From contig JAIMKR010000005.1 in assembly GCA_020692325.1 (NCBI GenBank), forward strand, positions 38,958 to 102,957: a stretch of DNA of 64,000 bases. The letters are read 5' to 3'. The position numbers were made by a program, and so were the translations under genes. The number at the start of each line of letters is the position of its first letter. The first letter of the stretch is position 1. Origin of the DNA: Desulfocurvus sp. Lineage in GTDB: Bacteria; Desulfobacterota; Desulfovibrionia; Desulfovibrionales; Desulfovibrionaceae. The notes under the pieces were generated by a model. The model did not search any database. It saw only the letters and a program-made list of their open reading frames with translations, and was not told the DNA's origin. Shown one piece after another: positions 17,822-29,716 of this stretch.

Positions 17822-19084
17822 TCAGCTCTTGTGCTTGGTCTTGTGCGCGGCCGGTTTCTTGGCCGGCGTGTTTTTCTTGGCCTTGGCGGTGTTTTTTTTG
17901 CCGCTGGTTTTGGCGGGAGCTTTCGCTGCTTTTGGGGGCTGTCCGCCTTTTTGCACCTTGGCGGGCGCTTTGACCGGAGTCTTGGACGGCGTCTTGGCCG
18001 GCTCTGGAGCGGGCGCCGGCTTGACGGCGGGAGTCGCGGGCATGTCCGGTGCGGCGGGCCCGCCGAGGGTGGAACGGTAGTTGGCCCCGCGGTGCAGCTG
18101 GTAGAAGGCCACGGCGCGGTTGTGCTCCTCCAGTGTGCTGCTGAACTCGTGAGTGCCGTCGCCCTTGGCCACGAAGTAGAGGAAGTCGCTGCGTTCCGGG
18201 TTGAGGGCGGCCTTGAGGGAGGCGAGCCCGGGCGAGCAGATCGGGCCCGGCGGCAGACCCGCGCGGGTGTAAGTGTTGTAGGGGTTGTCTGCGTTCTCCA
18301 GGTCGGCGCGGGTGATCTTGCCATTGAAGGCCGGCCCCATGCCGTAGATGGTGGTGGGGTCGCACTGCAGACGCATTCCCATACGCAGGCGGTTGGCGAA
18401 CACGCCGGCGATGCGCGGGCGTTCCTCGGGCGCGCCGGTTTCGCGCTCCACAAGCGAGGCCAGGATGACGACGCGCAGCAGCTCGGCCGGCGGCGGCGGT
18501 CCCTTGGGCCACAGCTTTTTGGCCGCGCGGTCGAAGGCCTTGAGCATAGTCTCGACGGCGGCGACGCCGGTTTCCGGGCCGCGGGGCAGCTGGTACGTGT
18601 CGGGGAAGAGGAATCCCTCGGCGTTTTTGGTCGGCACGCCGTATTTGCGCAGCAGGGTGGCGTTCTCCATGGCCTGCTCGAAATCGGTCTGATTGGAGAG
18701 GCCTTCGGCGGCGAAAAGTTTGGCGGTTTCCCACCAGGGCAACCCTTCGCGCACGACGACGCGGTGCTGAATACCCTTGGTGGTGGCCAGCACGCGCAGA
18801 ATGCGCATGGGCGTCCAACCGGTGTTGAGGAGGAACTCGCCGGCGCGGGGCGCGCCCTGGCCGGACTCGATACGGGCGAGGAGGGTGAAGACCTCGGCGC
18901 TGCGGATGAGTCCCTTCTCCTCCAGCTCGCGGCCGATGGCCGGGGCGGCGAGACCGGGGCGGATGAGCACGATGACGTCGCGGCCGGGCACTTCCGCCGG
19001 TCCCAGACAAAACGCCACGAGGGCGGCCAGCACGACGACCAGGGCCGGGGCCGCACCCATGAACAGCCAGTGGCGGTTGTTCAC
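17822..19084 (-). CDS. mltG: Endolytic murein transglycosylase MltG (YceG-like)
   Basis: About 420 aa. It has one N-terminal membrane segment (WLFMGAAPALVVVLAALVAF) and a LysM-like region. The YceG catalytic domain has the conserved stretches EGFLFPDTY, SLVERETG (catalytic Glu), LQCDPTTIYG, YNTYTRAGLPPGPICSPG and FVAKGDGTHEF. MltG cleaves nascent glycan strands at the inner membrane and sets glycan length. The start is given at the GTG overlapping the ruvX stop (GTGA). An in-frame GTG at 19165 with AAGGAGG upstream is possible and would add 27 residues. After about residue 330 there is an unusual ~90-aa tail very rich in Lys, Ala and Pro, not found in the E. coli protein. Confidence 0.9.
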   Translation of the reverse strand: MNNRHWLFMGAAPALVVVLAALVAFCLGPAEVPGRDVIVLIRPGLAAPAIGRELEEKGLIRSAEVFTLLARIESGQGAPRAGEFLLNTGWTPMRILRVLATTKGIQHRVVVREGLPWWETAKLFAAEGLSNQTDFEQAMENATLLRKYGVPTKNAEGFLFPDTYQLPRGPETGVAAVETMLKAFDRAAKKLWPKGPPPPAELLRVVILASLVERETGAPEERPRIAGVFANRLRMGMRLQCDPTTIYGMGPAFNGKITRADLENADNPYNTYTRAGLPPGPICSPGLASLKAALNPERSDFLYFVAKGDGTHEFSSTLEEHNRAVAFYQLHRGANYRSTLGGPAAPDMPATPAVKPAPAPEPAKTPSKTPVKAPAKVQKGGQPPKAAKAPAKTSGKKNTAKAKKNTPAKKPAAHKTKHKS

Positions 19085-19494
19085 GGGCGGTTTTGGTTCA
19101 GCCACGACTCCAGGATCAGCGTCGCCGCCTGGCTGTCCAGCCTGCTTTTCATCTTCCGGCTGCACAGGCCGGCCTCCTTGAGTTGCTCTTCCGCCTCGGC
19201 GGAGCTGAGCCGTTCGTCCATGAGATGCACGGGCGCGTTGATGCGCCGGGCCAGACTTTCCGCGAAGTTTCGGGCCTGCCGGGTGGTGAGGGAGTCCCCT
19301 CCGTCGAGCGTCAGCGGCAGGCCCACCACCACGGCCTCCACGTTCTCGGCCTCGACGAGCGAGACCAGCGCGGCGAACAGGGCGTCGCGGGTGGTCTTTT
19401 TGATGGCCGGACGGGGAAAGACCATGCGCCCCTCGGGGTCGCTCATGGCCAACCCCACCCGCGCCTGGCCGTAGTCGATGCCGAGCACGCGCAT
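19081..19494 (-). CDS. ruvX: Putative pre-16S rRNA nuclease YqgF/RuvX
   Basis: A 137-aa RNase H-fold protein with the family landmarks MRVLGIDYGQARVGLAMSD (first catalytic Asp), VVVGLPLTLDGGDS, HLMDERLSSAEAEEQL and the C-terminal DSQAATLILESWL (last catalytic Asp). The start was moved to 19494, where the family N-terminus begins and AAGGAA lies 7 nt upstream. It matures the 16S rRNA 5' end. It overlaps mltG by 4 nt, a common pairing. Confidence 0.93.
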   Translation of the reverse strand: MRVLGIDYGQARVGLAMSDPEGRMVFPRPAIKKTTRDALFAALVSLVEAENVEAVVVGLPLTLDGGDSLTTRQARNFAESLARRINAPVHLMDERLSSAEAEEQLKEAGLCSRKMKSRLDSQAATLILESWLNQNRP

Positions 19495-19646
19495 GGTGGT
19501 GTTCCTTGGGTTCGCGTGGGGGCGAAAACCCGCCACGGGAGCGGGCGGAGTTTGGGCCAAGGCCGCCGCGCTGTCAAGAGCGCGCCCCCCCTTTGCAGCG
19601 CCGGCGCGCTCTGGTAGAAGGCACACAGCACATCAGCGAGGCGCAC

Positions 19647-20513
19647 ATGCATCTGAACGTCCCGCCGCGGCGTTTCGGCTCCAAAGCCGGCGCCGCCCCA
19701 GAACCATCCCGCCCGCGCAAGCCGTGGCTTGCCGCATCGCTCTCCCTTCTTTGGCCCGGATTGGGCCAGATCTACAATGGCCGTTTCCGCAAGGGCGTGG
19801 TCCTGATGTGCGTGGCCGCCGCGTGGCAGGTGCTCGGCATTGGCGCGGTGGAGAGCTTCCAGCGCTGGATGTGGTCGCTGGCGGGGACGCTGATCCTCTC
19901 GGTCTGCGCCGCGTGGGAGGCTGGCCGCCAGGCGCGGGGGCTGGACGAATATCTGCCCGGGCCGAGGAATTCGCTGTCGGTGTATCTGGGCGTCATCGCG
20001 CTCATGGCCACGGTGAGCCTGTTGTCCGGCCAGGCGGAGCGCCGGGCCTATCCGATATTCGTGGTGGCGCAGACGTCCATGCGGCCCACGCTGCGCCCCG
20101 GCGACCGCCTGCGCTGCCAGACCATCGGCCCGCGCGACATCATCCGTCGCGGCCAGCTGGTGGTCTTCGCGTATCCCACCGGCCGGGACCTCTACTTCGT
20201 GAAGCGCGTGGTGGGCCTGCCGGGCGAGGTGGTGGAGGTGTCCGACGGGCTGGTCTACATCAACGGCGATCCCATCGACGAGGGGTATTACGCCTCGCGG
20301 GTGCCGGGTTTCAACAGCCTGGACATGTCGCCGGCGCGGCTGGCTCCGGGCGAGTACTACCTGATGGGCGACAACCGCCATGCCAATTTCGATTCGCGCA
20401 GCTTCGGCCCCGTGAACCGGGCGCGCATGGTGGCCCGGCCGCTCTACATCATCTATTCCGAAAGCGCGCGCGGCGAGATGTTCTGGGACCGCGTGGGCCT
20501 GCCAGCCCGCTAG
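19647..20513 (+). CDS. lepB: Signal peptidase I with an extra N-terminal membrane domain
   Basis: 288 aa. The C-terminal half is a canonical signal peptidase I: the catalytic Ser144 in QTSMRPTLRPGDRL, catalytic Lys186 in YFVKRVVGLPGE, and the box E motif MGDNRHANFDSRSFG. Before it lies an additional ~100-aa part with three or so membrane segments (WLAASLSLLWPGLGQIYNGR and following). That part resembles the TM2-like / DUF5683-type motif seen in other membrane proteins. The enzyme removes signal peptides outside the inner membrane. The start at 19647 follows GCGAGG. Confidence 0.93.
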   Translation: MHLNVPPRRFGSKAGAAPEPSRPRKPWLAASLSLLWPGLGQIYNGRFRKGVVLMCVAAAWQVLGIGAVESFQRWMWSLAGTLILSVCAAWEAGRQARGLDEYLPGPRNSLSVYLGVIALMATVSLLSGQAERRAYPIFVVAQTSMRPTLRPGDRLRCQTIGPRDIIRRGQLVVFAYPTGRDLYFVKRVVGLPGEVVEVSDGLVYINGDPIDEGYYASRVPGFNSLDMSPARLAPGEYYLMGDNRHANFDSRSFGPVNRARMVARPLYIIYSESARGEMFWDRVGLPAR

Positions 20514-20530
20514 GCGGGACAGTCCGGGCG
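20493..20530. repeat. Direct repeat, copy 1, over the end of lepB
   Basis: A 38-bp stretch ending ~17 bp past the lepB stop, matched by 20703-20739 with one gap and one mismatch. It includes the last codons of lepB and a short palindrome around GCCCGCTAGGCGGG. Confidence 0.7.
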
Positions 20531-20581
20531 CGTCTTTCCGCATCGCCCCATCGGTGAACGGCCGTTTGCCGTCTTGCTCTG

Positions 20582-20605
20582 TCCCGTCTCCCCTGGGGGA
20601 CGGGA
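20582..20605. terminator. GC-rich hairpin between convergent genes
   Basis: TCCCGTC...GACGGGA stem in the 200 bp between lepB and the histidine kinase gene. It is well placed as a shared terminator but has no T-run. Confidence 0.35.
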
Positions 20606-20716
20606 ATGGTCCATTCTCCCTCGGCGTATGTTTCGATCGTTGGGCGAGGGGGGGCGTGCGGGGGGAAACGACGAGCTTTGATTTTCGGCGGCTTCGATCC
20701 TCGGGCCTGCCAGCCC

Positions 20717-22624
<1,908 letters not shown>

Positions 22625-22718
22625 GGGGCACCTCGCGAGGACGCGCGCCGTAAGGGCGCGATGAAGGGGGCTATATGAGCATACCCTTTCGTTCGCGAAT
22701 GCACAACCGCAAGGCGTG

Positions 22719-22750
22719 AAAAAGGCCGGAGCCCTTGCGGACCCCGGCCT
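22719..22750 (-). terminator. Rho-independent terminator of groESL
   Basis: On the - strand a stem AGGCCGG / CCGGCCT is followed by TTTTT (complement of 22719-22723). It begins about 30 nt after the groEL stop. Confidence 0.85.
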
Positions 22751-22782
22751 CGTTCGGAAGCGGATGTTTGCGCGGAAGCGGT

Positions 22783-24516
<1,734 letters not shown>

Positions 24517-24807
24517 CTATTTCTCGACGATGGCGAGGATGTCCTCCTCGCGCAGGACCAAGTGCTCCTCGCCGTCGATCTTGATCTCGGTGCCCGCGTA
24601 CTTGGTGAACAGCACCACGTCACCGGCCTTGACGGCCATCTTCACGAGCTCGCCCTTCTCGTCGAGCTTGCCGGGGCCGGCGGCCACGACCTTGCCCTTC
24701 TGCGGCTTCTCCTTGGCGCTGTCGGGGATGATGATGCCGCCGGCGGTCACTTCCTCGGACTCCAGGCGTTTCACCAGAACACGGTCATTGAGCGGCTTCA
24801 ACTTCAT
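24517..24807 (-). CDS. groES: 10-kDa co-chaperonin GroES
   Basis: 96 aa, with [14 protein letters not shown], the mobile loop [18 protein letters not shown], and [20 protein letters not shown] at the C-terminus. The ATG at 24807 follows GGAGGA. It is the lid of the GroEL chamber. It is transcribed first from a promoter carrying a palindrome (24955-24982) and a stem-loop in the leader. Confidence 0.98.
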   Translation of the reverse strand: MKLKPLNDRVLVKRLESEEVTAGGIIIPDSAKEKPQKGKVVAAGPGKLDEKGELVKMAVKAGDVVLFTKYAGTEIKIDGEEHLVLREEDILAIVEK

Positions 24808-24919
24808 TGCGGATCCTCCAGGGAATTTTGTGTGACGTTCGCGGCGCGTCTCTTCCCGTCCTGGCGTTCGCGCGCGGGACGTTGGCGACTGGACGCGTCG
24901 GTTCTTTTCTCGTTGAAGA

Positions 24920-24940
24920 GCCCCGCCACGGGCGCGGGGC
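24920..24940 (-). promoter_or_regulatory. Stem-loop at the 5' end of the groES leader
   Basis: GCCCCGC and GCGGGGC (24920-24926, 24934-24940) form a 7-bp GC stem with a 7-nt loop. With the promoter at 24955-24982 it would lie at the very 5' end of the mRNA, a position typical of transcript-stabilising stems. A thermosensor role is possible but the ribosome binding site is not part of the stem. Confidence 0.45.
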
Positions 24941-24954
24941 CTCTGCACGTGCCA

Positions 24955-24982
24955 TACATAAACACGCGTCGTCGCGTGTCAA
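24955..24982 (-). promoter_or_regulatory. groESL promoter with a perfect palindromic operator candidate
   Basis: On the - strand a perfect -35 TTGACA (24977-24982) is separated by 16 bp from TATGTA (24955-24960). Inside the spacer and touching the -35 is a perfect inverted repeat ACACGCG-ACGA-CGCGTGT (24962-24979). No CIRCE element (TTAGCACTC-N9-GAGTGCTAA) is present, so regulation by HrcA at a standard CIRCE is unlikely. The palindrome may bind another repressor. Confidence 0.55.
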
Positions 24983-25141
24983 CACGGGTGCGCGCAAAAA
25001 ATGCGCCCTTGGGGATGTCGAATCAAATGGGACGTCCCGGCCCGCAGCGCTCGGATCCTCGCCGGTGGCTCTTTTCGGCCGGTGGACGCGGAAATCGCGC
25101 GGCGACTGGCCGGGTGGGCCGGGCTGCGGTCCACCCCGCGT

Positions 25142-26761
25142 TCAGCCCCGGCCGGGGCACGCGGCGTCCGTGGACGAGGGGGGGACGTCCGCCGTTTCCT
25201 CATTTTGCGCCGGAGCGGCCGGCGCGGGATCGCAGCGGTCGAAGAGTTCGCAGGCGGAGCGTAGACGTTCGGCCAGGGCGCGGCCCCGGCCCTCCAGGCG
25301 CAGGGCGCCCTCCGGCGCGCGCCAGCCCCAGTTGCCTCTGGCCCGGCCGGGCACGTTCATTCGCGCCTCGTCGCCCAGGTCCAGCAGGTCCTGCGCGGGG
25401 ATGACCGCGTGCCGCGCCGGGCTGGCCAGGGCCATGCGGATGAACTCGCGCGTCACGGTGTCCTCGGTGAGCTCGTGTCCCAGATACCGGGTGAGCACGC
25501 GGCGCAGGGAGGCGTCGGCCTCGGCGTGGAACCAGCCGCGCGTGGTGTTGTTGTCGTGGGTGCCTGTGTAGACCACGCAGTTTCGCTCGTGGTTGTGCGG
25601 GGCGTCCGGGCTGGTGGGCGTGTGCGGGCCGAAGGCGAACTGCAGCACCCTCATGCCCGGCAGGCCGAGCCGTTCCCTCAGCTCCACCACGTCCGGCGTG
25701 ATGACGCCAAGGTCCTCGGCGATGAACGGAAGCGATCCGTGCGCCTTGCGCAGGGCGTCGAAGAGCGTCGCACCCGGGCCGGGGACCCAACAGCCCTTGA
25801 TGGCGGTCTTCTCCGCCGCGTCGATCTCCCAATAGGCGAGGAAGCCCCGGAAGTGGTCCAGCCGCACAAGGTCGAACAGCCCCAGGTTGTGCCGCAGCCG
25901 GCTGATCCACCAGGCGTGCCCCTCGCGGGCGGAGGCGTCCCAGTCGTACACGGGATTGCCCCAACGCTGGCCGGTCTTGCTGAAATAATCCGGCGGCACC
26001 CCGGCCACGCACAACTGCCGGCCGGCCGCGTCCAGCTTGAACAGGCGGCGGTTGGCCCACACGTCGGCGGAGTCGTGGGTCACGTAGATGGGCACGTCGC
26101 CCACCAGCTCCACGTCGAGCTTGCCCAGCTTCCACTTGAGCCGGCCCCACTGGCGGAAGAACAACCACTGGCAGAACTGGTGGAACAGAATCTCGCGGTG
26201 CAGCTCCTCGCCGTACCTGCGCAGGGCCGGTTCGGTCCGGTCGCGGATGTCCTCAGGCCATTCGGTCCAGGCCGCACCGCCGAAACGTGATTTGAGCGCT
26301 ATGAACAGGGCGAAGTCCGCCAGCCAGGTGACGTTTTGTTCCCGAAAGGCCGCGAAGGTCGGGTCGTTCTCCAGTCTCCCCCCAGCGTGTCCGGCGAGCC
26401 GGTCGAACACGCCGCGCAAAAATGCCTCGCGGGCGGCCTCCACGGCCGGAAAGTCAACCTTGGGGCCGGGCGGGGTCTTTTGCGCCTCCACCTCCACGCG
26501 GGTGGCGAGGCCGTCCTCGAACAGCCGCTCCGGACTGATCCACAGCGTGTTGCCGGCGAAGGCGGAAAAGCCGGAGTAGGGCGAGCTGCCGTGACTGGCG
26601 GCGGTGGGGCCGAAGGGCAGCATCTGCCAGCGGCGTTGCCCGGAGAGCGTTAGAAATTCGCCGAAGCGCACGGCCTCGGGACCGAGGTCGCCCACGCCGC
26701 AGGCCGAGGGCAGGGAGGTGAGGTGCAGCAGCACGCCGCAGGTTCGCCGGGAATCGGTCAT
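25142..26761 (-). CDS. malQ: 4-alpha-glucanotransferase (amylomaltase)
   Basis: 539 aa, GH77. Visible motifs: GVLLHLTSLPSACGVGDLG at the start, LVGDVPIYVTHDSADVW (about 220), the nucleophile region VRLDHFRGF (Asp about residue 298), acid/base FIAEDLG (about 349) and THDNNTTRGW (about 402). AAGGAGG before the ATG at 26761 decides the start; the frame extends further upstream but without family similarity. The enzyme moves alpha-1,4-glucan segments between chains. With the CBM48 protein and glgA nearby it fits glycogen metabolism. The last ~30 residues are Pro/Ala-rich and beyond the domain. Confidence 0.95.
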   Translation of the reverse strand: MTDSRRTCGVLLHLTSLPSACGVGDLGPEAVRFGEFLTLSGQRRWQMLPFGPTAASHGSSPYSGFSAFAGNTLWISPERLFEDGLATRVEVEAQKTPPGPKVDFPAVEAAREAFLRGVFDRLAGHAGGRLENDPTFAAFREQNVTWLADFALFIALKSRFGGAAWTEWPEDIRDRTEPALRRYGEELHREILFHQFCQWLFFRQWGRLKWKLGKLDVELVGDVPIYVTHDSADVWANRRLFKLDAAGRQLCVAGVPPDYFSKTGQRWGNPVYDWDASAREGHAWWISRLRHNLGLFDLVRLDHFRGFLAYWEIDAAEKTAIKGCWVPGPGATLFDALRKAHGSLPFIAEDLGVITPDVVELRERLGLPGMRVLQFAFGPHTPTSPDAPHNHERNCVVYTGTHDNNTTRGWFHAEADASLRRVLTRYLGHELTEDTVTREFIRMALASPARHAVIPAQDLLDLGDEARMNVPGRARGNWGWRAPEGALRLEGRGRALAERLRSACELFDRCDPAPAAPAQNEETADVPPSSTDAACPGRG

Positions 26762-27003
26762 GTGGCCTCCTTGCGGCCCGGATGGGCCGGTCGCCAGTGT
26801 ATCCGGCCATGCGTCGTGGCGTAAAGTCCCGCCACGTGTCCTGTCCGGGGGACTTTCTCCGCCGACGGCGCGGAAAGAATATGAAGACCGGTCGACGGCT
26901 TGGAAGGCCGTTGACCGATGCGCGTTGTCCGGGTTCCTGGCGCGCAAGTTGCAAACTCTCCCCCGTCGCGGCGGAATTCCGTCGCGGCGTCGAGGAGGCC
27001 GCC

Positions 27004-27348
27004 ATGCGAAACCCGACCCGCGTTTTTTCCACTCCCGCGCCGGAGCGACAGACCCCGCCCACGCGCGAGGAAGCCCTGCACGCCCTGGACTACGAGGATC
27101 TGACCCTGTCCGAGCAGGGGCTCAGGCTGGTGCGGCGCGCCGCGGTGAACGTGATGCGCCGTTTCTCCAGCGTGGAGGCGTCGCGGCTGTCCCCGTCCGG
27201 GGCGCTGGCCCTGTTTCTGGACCGCGTGTTTTGGGACGAGCGCACCGGCGGGTTGCTGCTGTGCGCGGACTTTCCCGGATGCAGCTTCTGCCTGCCCATT
27301 CCGCGCGGGCTGTGGGGCCTGCGCCGTCGCGCCGTCTACGCGCAGTAG
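27004..27348 (+). CDS. Conserved-looking hypothetical protein (114 aa)
   Basis: GAGGAGG lies 6 nt before the ATG at 27004. The product is soluble with no signal peptide. Features: PTREEALHALDYEDLTLSEQ, a helix GLRLVRRAAVNVMRRFSS, and a C-terminal hydrophobic/Cys-containing part LLLCADFPGCSFCLPIPRG. No family recognised. It is convergent with the CBM48 gene, whose stop is 2 nt away, and divergent from malQ. Real-gene status is supported by the ribosome binding site and codon pattern. Confidence 0.55.
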   Translation: MRNPTRVFSTPAPERQTPPTREEALHALDYEDLTLSEQGLRLVRRAAVNVMRRFSSVEASRLSPSGALALFLDRVFWDERTGGLLLCADFPGCSFCLPIPRGLWGLRRRAVYAQ

Positions 27349-27350
27349 AT

Positions 27351-27650
27351 CTACAACGTCACCACGGAGTTGTCCTCGCCGGCGAAGCTGTTGAAGACGT
27401 AACAGTCGGCGTCGGTGTCGTTGATCCAGCGGCCGCCCTCGGTGACGAAGTGGTACTGGTAGCTGGCCCTGGCGGGCAGATCCACGCTGAGGCGGAAAAC
27501 ACCCTTGTTTTTGCGCATGGGCGCGGGCTTCCAGTTGTTGAACTCTCCGGCCAGCGCGAGCTTCTTGGCCTCGCCGGCGCTTTCTGCCGGCAGGGTGAAG
27601 CCGACCTTGCACACGGTCCCGTCCTTGGAGAACTTCTTGGTGAGCGGCAT
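27351..27650 (-). CDS. Stand-alone CBM48 (glycogen-binding, isoamylase N-terminal-like) protein
   Basis: 99 aa forming a single carbohydrate-binding module 48: VGFTLPAESAGEAKKLALAG, EFNNWKPAPM (conserved Asn-Trp), and YQYHFVTEGGRWINDTDAD. The start at 27650 follows AAGGAGG. In branching and debranching enzymes this module binds alpha-glucan; here it has no catalytic domain. It lies directly downstream of glgA (71 nt) in the same direction, so it may target or modulate the synthase on glycogen, comparable to the AMPK beta-subunit module. That role is inference. Confidence 0.85.
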   Translation of the reverse strand: MPLTKKFSKDGTVCKVGFTLPAESAGEAKKLALAGEFNNWKPAPMRKNKGVFRLSVDLPARASYQYHFVTEGGRWINDTDADCYVFNSFAGEDNSVVTL

Positions 27651-27721
27651 TGCCGTAACCTCCTTCCGTTTTCCTCTGCGCTGCGGTTTGGCGTGTTCGG
27701 CCGGGGCGGGTGGAATGCGCG

Positions 27722-29182
27722 CTACAGGCGCGCCCCCAGCGACCGGTACAGTTCGATGTATTCGCCCGCGGAGCGTTCCCAGCTGAAGCTCTGGGCCATG
27801 GCGCGGTCCATCATGCCCCGCCAGGCGGGCTTGTCGTTGCGCCATAAATCCAGCGCCCGGCACAGAGTCTGGTAGAGGGCGTCCGCGTCGGGCTCGGCGA
27901 AGGTGAAGCCCGTGGCGCGCGGGTCCGGCCAGGGAACGATGGTGTCCTTGAGGCCGCCCACGGCCGTGGCCACCGGCGGCGTGCCGAAGCGCAGGGCGTA
28001 CATCTGCGTCAGCCCGCAGGGCTCGTAGCGCGAGGGCATGAGGAAGATGTCCGAGCCCGCCTGAATGCGGTGCGCCAGGTCCTCGGAGTAGCCCACGAGC
28101 ACGCGCAGACGGTCCTGGTGGGTCTCGGCCAGCTCCTGCAGGCGCGCCTCGTACTCCAGCTTGCCCTCGCCCAGCACGATGAGTCCGACCTCCTGCTCCA
28201 TCAGCTTCGGGATGATGTCGATGAGCAGGTCCATGCCCTTCTGGCCCCGGAAGCGGCCGATGAAGCTGAGCACCGGCTTGTCCTCCAGCTGGTCGGGCAG
28301 GTGCATTTCGCGCAGCAGCGCGTTCTTGCATTCCTGCTTGCCCTCGGGACAGTCGTGTTTGTAGATGCAGGGCAGGTACTTGTCGTCCTGCGGATCCCAC
28401 ACGGTGTAGTCGGCCCCGTTGAGGATGCCGCGCAGCGCGCCGCGCCGCCGGCCCAGAATGCCCTCCAGCCCGCAGCCGAAACGGGAGGTGAGGATTTCAT
28501 CGGCGTAGGACGGGCTCACGGTGGTCACGGCGTCGGCGTAGGCGATGCCGGCCTTGAGCAGGTTGAAGTCGCCGTAGAACTCCGCCCCGTTCATGTTCCA
28601 GGCCTCGCTCGGCAGGCCGGATTCGAAGAACAGGCGCGAGGCGAAGCGTCCTTGGAAGGCCAGGTTGTGGATGGTGAGCACCGTCTTGGTGTCCTTCCAG
28701 TAGGGATCGGCGCGCCGCCAGAAGTGCAGATAGGCGGGCACCAGCGCGCTCTGCCAGTCGTGGGCGTGGATGACGGCCGGGGCCCAGTCGAGCCGGCGGG
28801 CCCATTCCAGCGTGGCGCGACAGAAGAAGTTGAAGCGCTCGCAGTTGTCGAAGTAATCGCCGGCGTGGGTGTTGTAGAGATTGCGGCGGTCGAAGTATTC
28901 GCCGCGACCCACGAAGTACACGGGCATCCCGTAGTACTCGGCCTGGTAGATCTCGGCCGTGATGGGCGCCCAGGGATAGCCCACGGGGCAGCGCTCCGTG
29001 AGCAGGCGCAGGCCGAAGCCGGCGGTGTTGATGCGTCCGTACAGCGGGGTGACGACCGCCGTGTTCACGCCCATGCGGTACAGGGTGAGGGGCAGCGCCC
29101 CAAGCACGTCCGCCAGACCGCCGGTTTTGGAGAATGGATACATCTCCGAGGTCATGAACAGGACGAGCGGCTTGTTGCCCAT
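27722..29182 (-). CDS. glgA: Glycogen synthase (ADP-glucose or UDP-glucose dependent)
   Basis: 486 aa, GT5. The nucleotide-sugar loop [13 protein letters not shown] is at residues 19-31; [22 protein letters not shown] and [10 protein letters not shown] are typical; the retaining-enzyme motif is [18 protein letters not shown] with VGGLKDTI after it. It extends alpha-1,4-glucan chains. The next gene downstream is the CBM48 protein, and malQ follows further on, forming a small glycogen cluster. The start at 29182 gives the family N-terminus. Confidence 0.96.
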   Translation of the reverse strand: MGNKPLVLFMTSEMYPFSKTGGLADVLGALPLTLYRMGVNTAVVTPLYGRINTAGFGLRLLTERCPVGYPWAPITAEIYQAEYYGMPVYFVGRGEYFDRRNLYNTHAGDYFDNCERFNFFCRATLEWARRLDWAPAVIHAHDWQSALVPAYLHFWRRADPYWKDTKTVLTIHNLAFQGRFASRLFFESGLPSEAWNMNGAEFYGDFNLLKAGIAYADAVTTVSPSYADEILTSRFGCGLEGILGRRRGALRGILNGADYTVWDPQDDKYLPCIYKHDCPEGKQECKNALLREMHLPDQLEDKPVLSFIGRFRGQKGMDLLIDIIPKLMEQEVGLIVLGEGKLEYEARLQELAETHQDRLRVLVGYSEDLAHRIQAGSDIFLMPSRYEPCGLTQMYALRFGTPPVATAVGGLKDTIVPWPDPRATGFTFAEPDADALYQTLCRALDLWRNDKPAWRGMMDRAMAQSFSWERSAGEYIELYRSLGARL

Positions 29183-29248
29183 GCGTTCCCCCCCTCTCGA
29201 GAAGGCCGCGCGGAATTCTCCGTCGCGGGTCGTCGAAGCCCCAGCCGG

Positions 29249-29674
29249 TTACGGACGCAGCCGTGAAAGCCCGGCGGTGAAGTCCCTCACGATTCGCCCG
29301 TGGTCAAAGGCCAGGGGCGGCAGAGCGTCCAGATCGTGGAAAACGGCGCGGCCCGCGTCGTCGCCGGCGGCGAGCCGGCTGAGGTCCAGCGCCTGCGCGC
29401 TGTAGACGACGCTCATGGTGTGGCCGCGTGGATCGCGCGCGGGATCGGAGTACACGCCGACGAGTCCGGTGAGCACCACGTCGAGCCCGGTTTCCTCCCT
29501 GGCTTCGCGCACGGCGGCTGCCTCGCAGCTCTCGCCGTATTCCACGAAGCCGCCCGGCAGCGCCCAGCCGAACGGGGGATTCTTCCGTTCCACCAGCACG
29601 ATGCCGCGTCCAGGCGCGTAAATGATGATGTCCACGGTGGGGGCGGGATTTCTCGGGTGCGTGGCGGGGGGCAT
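29249..29674 (-). CDS. Nudix hydrolase
   Basis: 141 aa with a complete Nudix box: G-F-V-E-Y-G-E-S-C-E ... REAREETGLDV, matching GX5EX7REUXEEXGU. The surrounding sequence (FGWALPGG before and VYSDPARDPRGHTMS after) resembles the ADP-ribose / MutT-like group. The start at 29674 is preferred because the family N-terminus begins there and AGGA lies upstream; an upstream start at 29716 would add a basic stretch. It hydrolyses a nucleoside diphosphate linked to another group; substrate unknown. It precedes glgA in the same direction. Confidence 0.9.
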   Translation of the reverse strand: MPPATHPRNPAPTVDIIIYAPGRGIVLVERKNPPFGWALPGGFVEYGESCEAAAVREAREETGLDVVLTGLVGVYSDPARDPRGHTMSVVYSAQALDLSRLAAGDDAGRAVFHDLDALPPLAFDHGRIVRDFTAGLSRLRP

Positions 29675-29716
29675 CTTTACGTTCCTGCGTGTCGTTCCAG
29701 CGGTTTTGTGCTGCAA

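Noticed and set aside
24808-25141. CIRCE element for HrcA control of groESL
   Set aside because: The expected TTAGCACTC-N9-GAGTGCTAA is absent; a different palindrome is present in the promoter.
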